Below, piece after piece: positions 22,218-32,971 of a stretch of 64,000 nucleotides of DNA. The position numbers and the translations under genes are program-made. The DNA lies in contig MU858212.1 in assembly GCA_033297075.1 (NCBI GenBank), positions 22,099 to 86,098 on the forward strand, given 5' to 3'. The stretch is from Rhypophila decipiens (lineage: Eukaryota > Ascomycota > Sordariomycetes > Sordariales > Naviculisporaceae). The notes under the pieces are model-generated. The model ran no database searches. It was not told where the DNA came from and saw only the letters and a list, made by a program, of their open reading frames with translations. Positions within the stretch are counted from its first letter, which is position 1. Each line of letters starts with the position of its first letter.

Positions 22218-24368
22218 ATGCGCGGCGCCCCTTGTCCGAACATTCTCCTGATGCGACCATGTCTTTTGCGACCGGGTCTGCACCTGCCTCGATGCCGGCT
22301 TGGGCAAGCTGCGAGAGGTAGCACCATTCCTGCGATCCTCCCTCGAGCGCAGAAACGAACGAATGTTTCGTTATCAGACAGCAAGAGAAGGATATCGGTT
22401 TACAATGGCAATGCGGCGGTTTCACGACCGGTCTCGGCAGAACCTCTCCGAACCTTCAGCAGCACATGCGCCAACAGCAGCAATGCGAAAGCCAATGCCC
22501 CAGCGAGCGGGGGACACAAACCCATGACCGAGCTCGAGAAACGGATATCAGCCATTCCAATCGAGCGATACCGCAATTTTTGCATCGTCGCCCACATCGA
22601 CCACGGCAAGAGCACATTGAGCGATCGGCTCCTCGAACACACAGGCACTATTTCGGCGGGCGATGCGAACAAGCAGGTTCTGGATAAGCTCGACGTGGAG
22701 CGAGAGCGCGGCATTACCGTCAAGGCCCAGACCTGCACCATGATCTACAAGAACCCGAAAGACGGTCTCGACTACCTCCTTCACCTGGTCGACACACCCG
22801 GCCACGTCGATTTCCGCGCCGAAGTGACGCGCTCCTACGCATCCTGCGGCGGGGCTCTCCTCCTCGTCGATGCCTCACAGGGCGTGCAGGCGCAGACTGT
22901 GGCCAACTTCCACCTTGCCTTTGCCGAGGGGCTGACACTTATTCCGGTCGTCAACAAGATCGACATGGCGTCAGCAGATGTCGAGCGCGCATTGGATCAG
23001 ATAGAGAGAGCCTTCGAGCTGGAACCGTCCAAAGCCCTCAGGGTCAGCGCCAAAACTGGCCTCGGCATCGAGAAGATCCTGCCGGCCGTCATTGAAGAAA
23101 TCCCGCATCCCGTGGGGGATGCCTCCAAACCGCTGCGCATGCTGCTTGTGGACTCATGGTATGACACTTTCCGCGGCGTTATCTGTCTAGTCCGGGTATT
23201 CGACGGACAACTCAAAGCCGGCGACAAGATCGTCAGTTTCGCAACAGGGAACCAATACACCGTCGGCGAAGTCGGCATCCAGTATCCGAACCAAGTCCCC
23301 CAGACCTTGATCCGCGCCGGCCAGGTCGGCTATGTCTTCTTCAACCCGGGCATGAAGAAGATCCAAGATGCCAAGATCGGCGATACTTTCACCAATCTGG
23401 GCTGTGAAAACGTGGTAGAACCCTACCCCGGGTTCGAGGAGCCCAAGCCCATGGTTTTCGTGGCTGCCTTTCCGACCGACCAGAGCAATTACACGAAGCT
23501 GTCCGACAGTATCGGCCAATTGGTACTCAATGACCGCAGCGTGACGCTACAAAAGGACTCATCCGACGCACTTGGCGCAGGCTGGCGTCTCGGCTTCCTA
23601 GGGAGTTTGCACTGTTCAGTCTTTCAGGACCGTCTGCGGCAAGAACACGGCGCCGATGTCATCATCACGGAACCATCCGTGCCTACCAAAATCGTCTACT
23701 CTGACGGCGAGGAAGATATCATCACCAACCCAGCTCAGTTTCCCGAATATGACCACCACCGTCTCCGCTCGGCAACCTTGTACGAGCCCGTCGTCAAGGC
23801 TACCATCGCCCTGCCAGAGGATTACTACGGCCGTGTAATCGAGATTCTGGAAGCAACACGAGGCACAAACGAAGGCGTCGAATTCTTTGGAAACCAAGTC
23901 ATTATGAAATACGAAATCCCAGCCGCAAGTCTAGTCGATGATTTGTTTGGCAAGTTGAAAGGAGCAACCAAGGGCTACGCGACGCTAGACTACGAAGATG
24001 CAGGCTGGCGAGAATCTGACTTGGTCAAAATGAATCTGCTGGTGAACAAAGAGCCTGTGGACGCCATTGCCAGGATTGTGCATAGGAGTCAGGCCGTTAG
24101 GTTGGGACGGGCGTGGGTGGTCAAGTTCAAAGAGCACGTTAGTCGACAGATGTTTGAGGTTGTTATTCAGGCGCAAGCGGGGAGACAGATTGTGGCCAGG
24201 GAAACGCTCAAGCCGTTCAGGAAGGATGTGCTCGCCAAGTTGCATGCTAGTGATATCAGTCGGCGGAGGAAGTTGCTGGAGAAGCAAAAGGAGGGAAGAA
24301 AGAGGTTGAGGGCTGTGGGGAATGTGGTTATTGAGCAGGAGAGCTTTCAGAAGTTTTTATCCAAGTAG
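22218..24368 (+). CDS. GUF1: Mitochondrial translation factor GUF1 (EF4/LepA)
   Basis: An intronless frame of 716 residues. The first 90 or so residues are rich in Arg, Ser and Ala, as in a mitochondrial targeting presequence. The GTPase domain shows G1 AHIDHGKST (125-133), the switch I region [10 protein letters not shown]3 DTPGHVD (from 192) and G4 NKID. It is followed by the EF-G-like domains II, III and V and the LepA-specific C-terminal domain ([29 protein letters not shown]). LepA/EF4 is a ribosome-bound GTPase of the mitochondrial matrix that supports translation under stress and acts in ribosome function. It is a conserved housekeeping gene and anchors the window as ordinary nuclear fungal DNA. 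The exact start is uncertain (Met 12 is an alternative). Confidence 0.97.
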   Translation: MRGAPCPNILLMRPCLLRPGLHLPRCRLGQAARGSTIPAILPRAQKRTNVSLSDSKRRISVYNGNAAVSRPVSAEPLRTFSSTCANSSNAKANAPASGGHKPMTELEKRISAIPIERYRNFCIVAHIDHGKSTLSDRLLEHTGTISAGDANKQVLDKLDVERERGITVKAQTCTMIYKNPKDGLDYLLHLVDTPGHVDFRAEVTRSYASCGGALLLVDASQGVQAQTVANFHLAFAEGLTLIPVVNKIDMASADVERALDQIERAFELEPSKALRVSAKTGLGIEKILPAVIEEIPHPVGDASKPLRMLLVDSWYDTFRGVICLVRVFDGQLKAGDKIVSFATGNQYTVGEVGIQYPNQVPQTLIRAGQVGYVFFNPGMKKIQDAKIGDTFTNLGCENVVEPYPGFEEPKPMVFVAAFPTDQSNYTKLSDSIGQLVLNDRSVTLQKDSSDALGAGWRLGFLGSLHCSVFQDRLRQEHGADVIITEPSVPTKIVYSDGEEDIITNPAQFPEYDHHRLRSATLYEPVVKATIALPEDYYGRVIEILEATRGTNEGVEFFGNQVIMKYEIPAASLVDDLFGKLKGATKGYATLDYEDAGWRESDLVKMNLLVNKEPVDAIARIVHRSQAVRLGRAWVVKFKEHVSRQMFEVVIQAQAGRQIVARETLKPFRKDVLAKLHASDISRRRKLLEKQKEGRKRLRAVGNVVIEQESFQKFLSK

Positions 24369-24639
24369 AGACCGAGACTCGCTTGTGATGGGGTATGGGG
24401 TATGGGAGCTGAGTGTCGGGCCATGGCTGGCCATGTAAATACTGTACTATATTTGTCTGGAGATATGGTATAGATGTAATGTATCATGTACTCTCAGCTC
24501 TCAACGTCACTCATCATTGGCTGTTGTACATGGCCACCGGTGAAGCGACCACTTTACCCCGCCGAGACCCAACCTGGTTGCCTCCTGCCCAAGTGTTTCC
24601 TTCACCTTTTGACGCCATTGACCCGCGATCGACTCGGGA

Positions 24640-26007
24640 ATGACGTTCGCATATCCATCAGCTGCAAGCTCCGACGAGCTTCGGCTCCTGGAGCCGGTAT
24701 CCATCACGCACAGCAACCTACACTTTAAAATCATCAAGGTTCCTCGGACGGGCTCACCAAAGTACACGGCCGTCTCCGACACCTGGGGCGACGGCGAAGC
24801 ATCCGAGATCATCTATCTGAACAACCAACAATTCCGCGTGAGACTCAACCTCTGGTCCTGTCTCCATTATGTAGGGCAACACGCGAAAATCATCGGAGTC
24901 AGGCTCTGGGTGGACGCCATCTGCATCGACCAGAACAACATGGCCGAGAGGAACTCTCAGGTCCGCCGCATGGACGAGACCTACAAACAAGCGGCACACG
25001 TGTCTGTCTGGCTCCGCTTGCCAAGCATTCCCGATTTTGTCTACTGGTACATCGCTGATCACCAGAAGCCTGTAAGAACTTACGAAGATAACTCGTTCGA
25101 CTGGTGTGACCACCTCGAGGACCTCGCCAACCGTCCATACTGGTCGCGTATGTGGGTGATTCAGGAGTGCCTACTGCCTGAAAGTATCATTCTGTTCTGT
25201 GGCAACAGCATGATGCCGTGGATTCCCTTTCGGGGTATTCTCTGCAGAGAAGTGGGTATCGTGGAGCACGAGGAACTTCGCGCCGAAAGCTTCAGAACGC
25301 CCGCCATTATCTCGGCCATCGCCTCGTTCAAAGCCCTGCCCCTTGTCATGGCAAGGGACCTCGGCAACCTTCCCGAATGCCCGCAGAATTTCTATGACCT
25401 GCTCATTAACCATCACCTGGCGGAATGCAAGGACCCACGGGACAAGATATTTGGGCTGCTGGGGCTACTGGCCAGCAGGGAGAGGAGCGTGTTGGAGAGG
25501 TTTTTCCCGGACTATAACCTGTCCGTGGACCATGTCCAGATCATTGCCTTGGCGCATTTATTGCAGACCAGCATTGTGAAGGCTACCCCAACAATTACTA
25601 CGGAATCCAATGAACTCTTTCTCGGGCTCGGTGTCAAGTCGGGAGCACCGGCAAGGGGACGGCTCCTTCGGCTGGCTGGGATGGAAAGATTTGACTATCT
25701 TGGAACTTATGCTCCTGGACAAGTTGTATGGGACCTAACGGAATCAGAGAATCTCGATAGACAGCGATTTCCCGGAGGTACAAGTAGGGACGATGATTCT
25801 GATCACAAAGGAGTCGGATTGCTACCTGCAATCGTGCCGGATCCTGAAGCTAGTGTGCCTCCCGGCTTCTGGGAAACAATCAGGGAATTCGAAAAAGGCC
25901 CTCGAGGTGGCAGAAGGCTTGGGCTTGTGGCCGGACTTATTCCGGTTGTGGCTGCAGTAGCTTTGGTCTGTTGGCGGTACGGGGTCCTGAGGCGGCCCGG
26001 TACTTGA
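24640..26007 (+). CDS. HET-domain protein with C-terminal membrane anchor
   Basis: An intronless 455-residue frame. The HET domain spans about residues 40-180, with YTAVSDTWGDG, the block RLWVDAICIDQNN (the classic HET signature), AAHVSVWLR and RPYWSRMWVIQE all intact. A middle part has the DPRDKIFGLLGL block that follows HET in this family. Near the C-terminus, GLVAGLIPVVAAVALVCWRYGV is a single hydrophobic segment flanked by Arg residues, so the protein is probably tail-anchored in a membrane. HET domains trigger programmed cell death on recognition of non-self or an upstream signal. The gene starts 271 bases after the GUF1 stop. It is the only complete HET gene in the window. Confidence 0.9.
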   Translation: MTFAYPSAASSDELRLLEPVSITHSNLHFKIIKVPRTGSPKYTAVSDTWGDGEASEIIYLNNQQFRVRLNLWSCLHYVGQHAKIIGVRLWVDAICIDQNNMAERNSQVRRMDETYKQAAHVSVWLRLPSIPDFVYWYIADHQKPVRTYEDNSFDWCDHLEDLANRPYWSRMWVIQECLLPESIILFCGNSMMPWIPFRGILCREVGIVEHEELRAESFRTPAIISAIASFKALPLVMARDLGNLPECPQNFYDLLINHHLAECKDPRDKIFGLLGLLASRERSVLERFFPDYNLSVDHVQIIALAHLLQTSIVKATPTITTESNELFLGLGVKSGAPARGRLLRLAGMERFDYLGTYAPGQVVWDLTESENLDRQRFPGGTSRDDDSDHKGVGLLPAIVPDPEASVPPGFWETIREFEKGPRGGRRLGLVAGLIPVVAAVALVCWRYGVLRRPGT

Positions 26008-26169
26008 TTGTGCGCGTTGGAGACAATATCATTCAGTATACTCCTGCAACACTCTGAACTTTCTTCCATGACTCTTCATACAACACTTGAATTATTTGTC
26101 CTTACTACTAGTTTCTAGTAAGCCCAACACCCTAAGAACACATCATCCTGAGAGGTACCTCTTTCCGCC

Positions 26170-26698
26170 TTAGTCCACCCTCTTCAAATCAAAATCCTTA
26201 GGCCCAACATAGGCCTGATAATCCCCCGTCGGCGTCACTCCCTTGATCATCTTGATCTGGCGGTTCGGGATGAGATGCGAGCCACGTGTGTAGCTAAGGC
26301 GGGACACCTGCACGCTCACGGTGATCTCCAGCCCCTTTTTGGTGCGTACAACGTCAAACGTGCGAGACGAGGGCAAACAAGTACCGCCCTGGATCTCGGG
26401 AAGCGCAGGGCCGTTATCCCAGCCCGCCACGCCCGAGGCGGTGCAGTTGTAGCCTAGCGTGTCCATTGTTCCTGGCTGGAAGGCGTTGAAGGAGTAGCTG
26501 GGGAATTTGTTAGTATTTGTACAAAAGGGTTTTCCTTTTGAAAATGAGAACGATGACGTACAAGCACATTGCGCTGTGGGGGACGCAGCTGGCAGAAAAG
26601 TTGCGGGCTTGGAATACCACGTCGAGGCCGAGCGCAGGCGGCGCAGGGGCAGCGGAGACTGCGGTAGCAGCGACCAAGGCGAGGATGGAGAACTTCAT
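26170..26698 (-). CDS. Small secreted protein
   Basis: Exons on the minus strand are 26698-26562 and 26497-26170, giving 154 residues. The intron GTACGT...CTAAC...CAG is well formed. The signal peptide is MKFSILALVAATAVSAAPA. The mature protein contains four cysteines (ASCVP, MC, YNCTA, GTCLP) and ends in a lysine/aspartate-rich stretch. It is similar in layout to necrosis- or host-range-type small secreted proteins, but no family is recognised. Its 3' end faces that of the HET gene, about 160 bases away. Confidence 0.65.
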
Positions 26699-27843
26699 TG
26701 TGAGTTTTGAGTTGTGATTGTGAATATTTGCTTATTTGAGGAAGGGTAAAGTAATCAACGATGATATTTGGTTTGGTCTTTGATGTACCGAGAATGTGTG
26801 AGAGATGTGATTCCTCGACAAAGGAGCAGAGAGTTTGTCTTTAATTATAGACAGTTCCCCCGAGTCAGTCATGAGACTCTGTCGTATGCCGCGGCACTAG
26901 AACGTCCATGACTCCATACCGTACGTGATGTAAGTGTAACGGTCAAGCAGGTTATTATACCCGTAGGGCGATCATAATGGTGGAGCGACTCGTATTCACG
27001 GCGATGCTGTGGGGCCGGCCATTGATTTCCACGAGTAGGCGACGAGCCTGGGTTTAACCGATGTTCCATCGGCCAGGTAGGTCTCCAAGACTCTCCAAGC
27101 TCCGGGTTTCGTCGTCATGCGTGATTGCTGACAAAGATCTTTCCTCGGGGACTGCCGGCGTGTTACGCGAACTATGTCTATCACTGCCCAGTGCCGGACT
27201 GCCGGACTGACTTGTCCGGAGAATTACAGAAAGTTGCTTTCCGTATCTGTCCAGAGGTCAAGTTCAATACATACACATCTTTGAAACCTTCAGAAGTGGC
27301 CTTGCAAAGAAAACTCCTCTTGGAACCGTTTTATATACCCTATCTTATATTCTAACTATTCTTTTTATACAGCCCGGCGCTAAGCAGGCAGCAAGAGCGA
27401 GCCTGATCCGGCAATATACCATCAAGGGACTTTGTACCGTGTACGTGCTCTTTTGCCTGTCCAGCAGCTAGGGTTCAGCCGCGCGTGTATCATTCAATTA
27501 TGACCTTGCGTGGACCAGTCCATCACCTCACCAACCAATGAACCAACCAACCGTCTGGCTAAACCTCCGTCCGTCCCAATCCAACGACCATTTCGTTGAC
27601 TTCGTTTTTCGGTTCGCGTATGGACTAACCTGGTGCCAGCCAGATCTTAGGCAACCAGTCCTCCCAGCTGCTGGCCAGACGTTCAATATGAGGACAACAA
27701 ATATGAGAGTGAGTAGAAAGATGGAACTAGCCAGAATCTTCCATGTTCAATCTCGGTTACCTATATTATATATACTTAGTTTCGCTGCCCACCCCAGGAC
27801 TAAGTGGCATCCAACAGTGAACAGACACATCCAAGATCGACAC
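26699..27843. other. Intergenic
   Basis: 1.1 kb. ORFs on both strands are short and lack domains or signal peptides. A purine-pyrimidine-mixed stretch with AACCAACCAACC near 27538 is not a clear repeat. Nothing else seen. Confidence 0.4.
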
Positions 27844-30800
27844 TCAGACATTGACATTCATCGCCGCGGCGATCCTCGACCCAATCTTCGAGATCACGTC
27901 AATCAACCTCTCCGGATCCTCGTAGCGGTCGCGCTCGTTGCCTGCTGGCCCGAAGAACTCCCAAACTGTGATGAACTTCCCATGACTCTCGGGACTCACG
28001 CCAATCGTCCGAAACGCCTTCAACATCTCCTCGTGCCTCTTCAGCGCAGCAAACTCGCTGCGTACCTGGTCCTTCTCGGCCTCACGTGCAGTCAGCAGTC
28101 GCACTTGAACGCAGTACAGCAAAAGCGCGCAGAAGCCAGCTGCCAGCGCCGTGGCGACCGAGGACCCTGAAATCTCGCGCGTCGTGTTGCTTGGCGTCTT
28201 GTCCATGATCTCGACGCGATCGCCGGGAAAGGTAAAGTTGACCTTCTCTGGGTCGCCGACCCAGGAGTTGGTCTCGCCTGACGGACCAGCTGCGCCGATA
28301 GTAAAGATACGTCTCGTGGCTCGTGACGGATACGTGTCGGTCTGCTTGGCACCTTGGTCGGCGGCAGAGCAGAACATGAGGATATTGGCCTTTTCAGCTT
28401 TCGAGATTGCGTCTTCTAGCTCTCGTCGCTCGCCCTCGTCCCCGGGTGATTCGATGCTCCACGACATGGAGATGATATGCACGCCTTTTTTTACCGCTGC
28501 GGCGATGGCCTGGTAGGAGTCAGCAGGAAACATTGGGACACCAGGACCACGGGGATTTCTTACCTTGGCAGCGCTTCTTGCAGTAATCTGCCGCACCCCA
28601 TCTTCAGATGGGCGGTCCTCGAGACGCAGCACGTACAGCTTTGCACGCGGGCACATGAAGTTGATGAGCTTTGCCATGGCGGTGCCATGCCCGGCGGCCG
28701 AAGCATAGTAAGGGTGGTTGAGGTGCTCGTCCTCGTTGCGGGGGTGAAAGGTGCGTCCGCCGAGAAGGGGGTAATCCCAGTCCATGCCATCAACGCCGTC
28801 GTCAATCAGGGCGACGGTGATATCCTCTTCGATTTCCTGCGCCCGGCGCTTGAAGGCATCGCTCGCCTCGGCGTTGAGGAGCACACCGCGGAATCGCTTC
28901 ATGCAGTCTATCCACATGTGCTTGCTCGTCTGCTCGTCCTTGGCGGCTCGTGTTCCGACGCCGCCTCGCTCGCCTGCAGAGCCATCGCCCAAAGCGGGCC
29001 GTTGGCGGAAAGCAACTCCATTGTCGACGTTGAGCTTCATCTCGTGCTTGAACTCGAGACGCTTGACGCGTTCAGCGAAGTCATCGACGTACTGTTGCGT
29101 TCGCCTGGGCGACTCAATACCCTGTTGAACATGCAGATGAAGCGACCTGAGCTCAGTCAACTTCTTGAGTCCTTCTCCCTCGCTCCATCCGCGGAGTACG
29201 GTGTTGTTGCCGCTCCAGTACAGGTGCACCTCGCGTACCCGTGGCGCGGCCGTGTAGATGACTTCGGTACTGAGGTCTGTCTTCTTCCAGTCCCAAATCT
29301 GGACGTCCATCCCCCGCAGAGCTTCCTCAATGGCCTCATCTGTATGCGGTGGAGTGAAAGAGTCGTCTACCATGGCCCTGATGACTGTTCGGACCCCTTT
29401 CTGCCTCAGTGTTGTGAATACTTGCACCAGGTCATGCCGACCACTGCCGTCCTTGTATGACTGGCCTCGTCCAGACCGGCGACTGCTACTGATGTTGGAC
29501 TTGTCGCCAGTATTATCATCTTCGATGCGAATCTTGGGAATGGCCACGTACTGCAGCGCATCCTCGAACTGGAGTTGCTTGAGCAGTGACCGGAATCCTC
29601 GCTGCGTCATGTTGCTGCGGCCCGACAAATCAAAGTACAGCTCCAAGTTGGAGAGCTCTTCCTTGCCGTACAAGATGTCCATGCAAGCCGCGGTGCTGCG
29701 TGATCGAAGATAGTGTAGCTTTAGGAACCTTTCCACTGCTTCGACCACACTGTCGAGAACCTTGGACGAACTGCTACTGCTGACCGGCAAGTGCTTGGAC
29801 ATGGACCCTGCTACTACTGCCAGTGGCGTTCGCGAGTCGTCCGCAACCCCATCAACAAGGACGGCTGCCTTGTCTTCAGTGTTTGCCGTGCCGCCTACGT
29901 ACTTGGCTCGGCTGTTGGACTGAATCGCAGGGCGGGCCTTGGTTGAGGCATCCAAACCAGGTTGCGGCCCCGTTCCGGAGCCGTGTGGGACCGGGATACC
30001 GACCATGGGTGTTCTTGTTGGCGATGCGGGTCGGGCTGCTGTCTTGTTTGAGGTGAAGGCCGAGTTCTTGGAGTCTTCACCCCTGTCACGGCCCGGCGGC
30101 TTTTCTGATGGCTTTCGCAACTCTGCTGCCTCTTTCGCCTTCTTCGCCTTCTTCGCCTCCTCATCCTCAACGGTCTTCTTGTGGTGCAGGTATGGCGATT
30201 CGCCCGCGCGGTTGAAGTCTCCGTTGGTTTTTTGGACCTCTTTGTCGCTTTTGGCCACAATCTCCTCAATGACCGACAGCTGATCCTTGCGACATCGCCT
30301 GCACTCGACCGCGAGATGGAGAATTGTATTGCCCTTTGCGTCCTTGAGCGCCAGTGTCTTGCCGTCAGCCTTTCGGACCAGCTGCCGAAAGTACTTGAGC
30401 TTCCTTTTGATGGCCATGTGTAGGTACAGCTGCTTGTTGCTGGACTTCTGGAGGACCGTGTTGATGCTTGGGTGGGCTTCGACCATCCACTCCAGCTCTT
30501 TCTCCCTCCTGTTGTCGATAGCGAGGTAGAGCGGTGTTTTCCCCTCGCGGTCGCCCTTGGCAAGAAGGTCGTTGCGATGCTGGACAAGAGCCGTGATCAA
30601 AGCCTTGGTCTGATCGTCGCCCACATCGGGAAAGTCCGGCCCCCCTTCGTCTAGCAGCATGTGCAAAGCTGTCCGCATACCCTTAGTCCCAGAGTCCGAC
30701 GCCAAGTCCTCCAAATCTCTGCTCCTGAAAGCCGTGAGGTGATCACTTCGCGTCAGGTTGCGCTTTCCATCGGCGATCTCTTGGAGGGCTGTTTTGAGCA

Positions 30801-30930
30801 GCTTCTCGATTGAGACCTTGGGCTTTTGCGGCTTCTCTCCGTCGTCTTCGTCGGAGTCACCGGATGAAGCGTCAAAATCGTCCTCCAGAGGATTATCCCG
30901 TTCCAAGAAGTCTTCCCCGTCGGAACCCAT
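27844..30930 (-). CDS. Ankyrin-repeat protein with C-terminal subtilisin-like (S8) protease domain
   Basis: The frame has 1028 codons on the minus strand. A stretch at 28563-28510 (GTAAGA...CTGAC...CAG, 54 bases, in frame) is probably an intron, leaving 1010 residues. An acidic N-terminus is followed by ankyrin repeats (about 120-220; GKTPLYLAIDNR, GNTILHLAVECR), a charged linker (AKKAKKAKEAAE), an unknown middle region, and a peptidase S8 domain at roughly 690-920. Catalytic-triad residues are present: Asp710 in ALIDDGVD, His748 in AAGHGTAMAK and the Ser in SGSSVATALAAG (about 906). The oxyanion position, normally Asn, reads Asp (SAADQGA). There is no signal peptide, so the protease is intracellular. 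S8 domains also occur as effector domains of fungal NLRs. Neighbours support an immune or cell-death role, but this is inference. Confidence 0.85.
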   Translation of the reverse strand: MGSDGEDFLERDNPLEDDFDASSGDSDEDDGEKPQKPKVSIEKLLKTALQEIADGKRNLTRSDHLTAFRSRDLEDLASDSGTKGMRTALHMLLDEGGPDFPDVGDDQTKALITALVQHRNDLLAKGDREGKTPLYLAIDNRREKELEWMVEAHPSINTVLQKSSNKQLYLHMAIKRKLKYFRQLVRKADGKTLALKDAKGNTILHLAVECRRCRKDQLSVIEEIVAKSDKEVQKTNGDFNRAGESPYLHHKKTVEDEEAKKAKKAKEAAELRKPSEKPPGRDRGEDSKNSAFTSNKTAARPASPTRTPMVGIPVPHGSGTGPQPGLDASTKARPAIQSNSRAKYVGGTANTEDKAAVLVDGVADDSRTPLAVVAGSMSKHLPVSSSSSSKVLDSVVEAVERFLKLHYLRSRSTAACMDILYGKEELSNLELYFDLSGRSNMTQRGFRSLLKQLQFEDALQYVAIPKIRIEDDNTGDKSNISSSRRSGRGQSYKDGSGRHDLVQVFTTLRQKGVRTVIRAMVDDSFTPPHTDEAIEEALRGMDVQIWDWKKTDLSTEVIYTAAPRVREVHLYWSGNNTVLRGWSEGEGLKKLTELRSLHLHVQQGIESPRRTQQYVDDFAERVKRLEFKHEMKLNVDNGVAFRQRPALGDGSAGERGGVGTRAAKDEQTSKHMWIDCMKRFRGVLLNAEASDAFKRRAQEIEEDITVALIDDGVDGMDWDYPLLGGRTFHPRNEDEHLNHPYYASAAGHGTAMAKLINFMCPRAKLYVLRLEDRPSEDGVRQITARSAAKVRNPRGPGVPMFPADSYQAIAAAVKKGVHIISMSWSIESPGDEGERRELEDAISKAEKANILMFCSAADQGAKQTDTYPSRATRRIFTIGAAGPSGETNSWVGDPEKVNFTFPGDRVEIMDKTPSNTTREISGSSVATALAAGFCALLLYCVQVRLLTAREAEKDQVRSEFAALKRHEEMLKAFRTIGVSPESHGKFITVWEFFGPAGNERDRYEDPERLIDVISKIGSRIAAAMNVNV

Positions 30931-31648
30931 GGCGTGAGGGGCGTCAATACAGGCTAGGAATGTTCTGTGGTTGAATGCAAAGTGTCTACGAGCGATGGGG
31001 CCCTGCGCGTGCGGGGAGATTGAATGTCTTGATAATCGTATAGGACTCTGCAGGAGGCGCCCAATTTGGCCGCTGACATGCAGAGAGACAGCACGATAGT
31101 CACACAGTGCTGTGCACTGTTCTGGCTTGGATTTGAAATGAGGGGAAGAAGATCGATGGGTGGGTACACAAGTCTGTAACTAGCTGAAAATTGGGTTATA
31201 TTAGATTTATGCGAGAACAGTGGATATACGAGTAGAACGCTCCGAGAATCACGACAGAACTGACGACGCATCGTTAAATATAGGGAGAGAAACTCTGAAG
31301 TAAGGATGTTGTTGAATTTGACATTGCTCTGGACTGTCACCGCCTGGCTCATGTAGGCGGCGGAACTCATTTATTAGTCACCCTTGACAAAGATTCTAGA
31401 CTAAGGAAAGGAGGAAGACAGGAGAGGTCGGTGACAGTCGTGACATATATATATCCGCAGTTAGATCCAGTTGTCAAAGGAAGAATGCATTTTCCCTCCA
31501 GCTAAGGTTCATTCAATGGACCGCGGCTTTGAACCATGACATTACATGTGACGGGTTGCCTGTCACATCCGTCACATGGATCATGGATGCACAAAAGGGG
31601 CAATAAATCAGAGCTGTCAAGCGCAGCTTCCAAGGCCATTTGACGCCA
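30931..31648. other. Intergenic; promoter of the ankyrin-subtilase gene
   Basis: 718 bases upstream of the ankyrin-subtilase start and downstream of the 338-residue gene. It is A/T-richer than the flanking genes. A minus-strand ORF at 30954-31370 has no domain. Nothing else seen. Confidence 0.4.
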
Positions 31649-32665
31649 TCAATCCAACAACTCGTTCTTCGGTGCAAAGGCGGTACTAAATCGTATGTCG
31701 ACGAACTCGGCGTTGAGATCCAGGTTGCCAAGGTTGTCAGTGTCATAGCCTGCCTTTCGAAGCTTGTTGGTTGGCCTGAGAGACGGATCGAACAGGATGG
31801 GATCATCGCGGGGGATGCCTCCTAACATGCGTACGATCGAGGTCTTCAAACTCGATTTCCAGTCCGTATCGGCCTTGATTGAGATAAAGCATTCGAAGGG
31901 ATTATTGTCTTCACGGGCGAGCACAATTGCGCACCGGAGGAAGCTGGGAACCCCCGACTTGGCTGAACGATTTTCGTTGAGCACCCACCGCGCGATGACA
32001 GGATTCCCGTAGTCGTCGCTCCATACCCAGCCTGTCACTCGCGCCTCATCGGTAGCCGTCCGGCTCACGGACTTCTCCACCTTGCCTGTCACACCGACAC
32101 TGGCTACCACCTCGGGACCACCAGAGAGACTCAGTTCCCCACCCACTGTCTTGGTCTCCTCCTGCTCCGTCGAGAAAACACCGACCCGCCCGCGCGGTCC
32201 GATCTTGTGCACCTTTGGACCCGGCGCGCCTCTCGCGCTGGCCTCGCTACTCCGAAACTCAAACTCCACCGTGGCAGACACAATGCGTCGCGACACTTTG
32301 CGCGCATCCATGTGAATATCATAGACCAAAAGCGTGGCGTAGGCTTCCGCATCGTCGTCGTCAGGGTCCAGCGATGATGATAGCGTACCATGGACGATCA
32401 CGCGCGACCTGCACTGAATCTCGATCTCCCCGCAACGTTCCACGGCCGTCTCTCGTTGGTACGGGTTTGCTGGGTTGTTGAGCAGATGATAGTTGTTGCC
32501 CTGGTCACCTGCTGGATTTAGCTCTATCACCACCGACGCACAGCCCAGCTCTTCATCCTCCTCGCTGCTGTAGCCGTTCGAAGGGTCGGCCCGTCCTGTT
32601 TCAGCGCTCACTTCTTCTGGATTCATGTTGCCGGAAACGATTTGTCTTGGTTGAACCATAAACAT
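31649..32665 (-). CDS. Unrecognised 338-residue protein next to the NLR-like gene
   Basis: A single frame on the minus strand. The first Met is at 32665 (MFMVQPRQ); a second at 32626 (MNPEEV) is also possible. The N-terminus is acidic and Ser-rich (SSEEDEELG), followed by a beta-rich-looking body: SRRIVSATVEFEFRS, a GPRGRVGVFS turn, a Gly/Val/Ser stretch, then VTGWVWSDDYGNPVIARWVLNEN and FLRCAIVLAREDNNPFECFI. There are no signal peptide, membrane segment or enzyme motifs. The start codons of this gene and of the NLR-like gene are 307 bases apart on opposite strands, and the ankyrin-subtilase gene lies downstream on the same strand. It is a likely partner of one of them, but the function is unknown. 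Confidence 0.8.
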   Translation of the reverse strand: MFMVQPRQIVSGNMNPEEVSAETGRADPSNGYSSEEDEELGCASVVIELNPAGDQGNNYHLLNNPANPYQRETAVERCGEIEIQCRSRVIVHGTLSSSLDPDDDDAEAYATLLVYDIHMDARKVSRRIVSATVEFEFRSSEASARGAPGPKVHKIGPRGRVGVFSTEQEETKTVGGELSLSGGPEVVASVGVTGKVEKSVSRTATDEARVTGWVWSDDYGNPVIARWVLNENRSAKSGVPSFLRCAIVLAREDNNPFECFISIKADTDWKSSLKTSIVRMLGGIPRDDPILFDPSLRPTNKLRKAGYDTDNLGNLDLNAEFVDIRFSTAFAPKNELLD

Positions 32666-32971
32666 CGACGGGGGTTGCTGATATTTCAGATAAATGGCTG
32701 CCTAGTATGCCGGTTATCCGGGAACAACGGGAATGTGCACTGTGTGGGTGTCCACCTCCTTCACGTCCCACAGCGGTCCTTCCCCGCCGCTCGTGGGACC
32801 CCAATTGCCGCTGCCTGGCCAAAAAGTGCGGCACTTGAAATACCTAAGCCCCCATGATATGAGACGAGCTTCGAATCGGCAAGACCGCCTTAGACCTTGC
32901 CTGTCAGCAGCGACCCGGTCATCACGACACTCCTGCTTGCGAAACACTGTGAAAGAGAGATCGGAACGAAC
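32666..32971. promoter_or_regulatory. Divergent promoter between the 338-residue gene and the NLR-like gene
   Basis: 306 bases separate the two outward-facing start codons, short enough to act as a shared bidirectional promoter. I can point to no specific binding site or TATA box. Joint regulation is inferred from geometry only. Confidence 0.45.

Noticed and set aside
28477..29460. 327-codon plus-strand ORF opposite the ankyrin-subtilase gene
   Set aside because: It is antisense to a gene with a complete protease triad and shows no domain of its own; GC-rich coding DNA often leaves such mirror frames.
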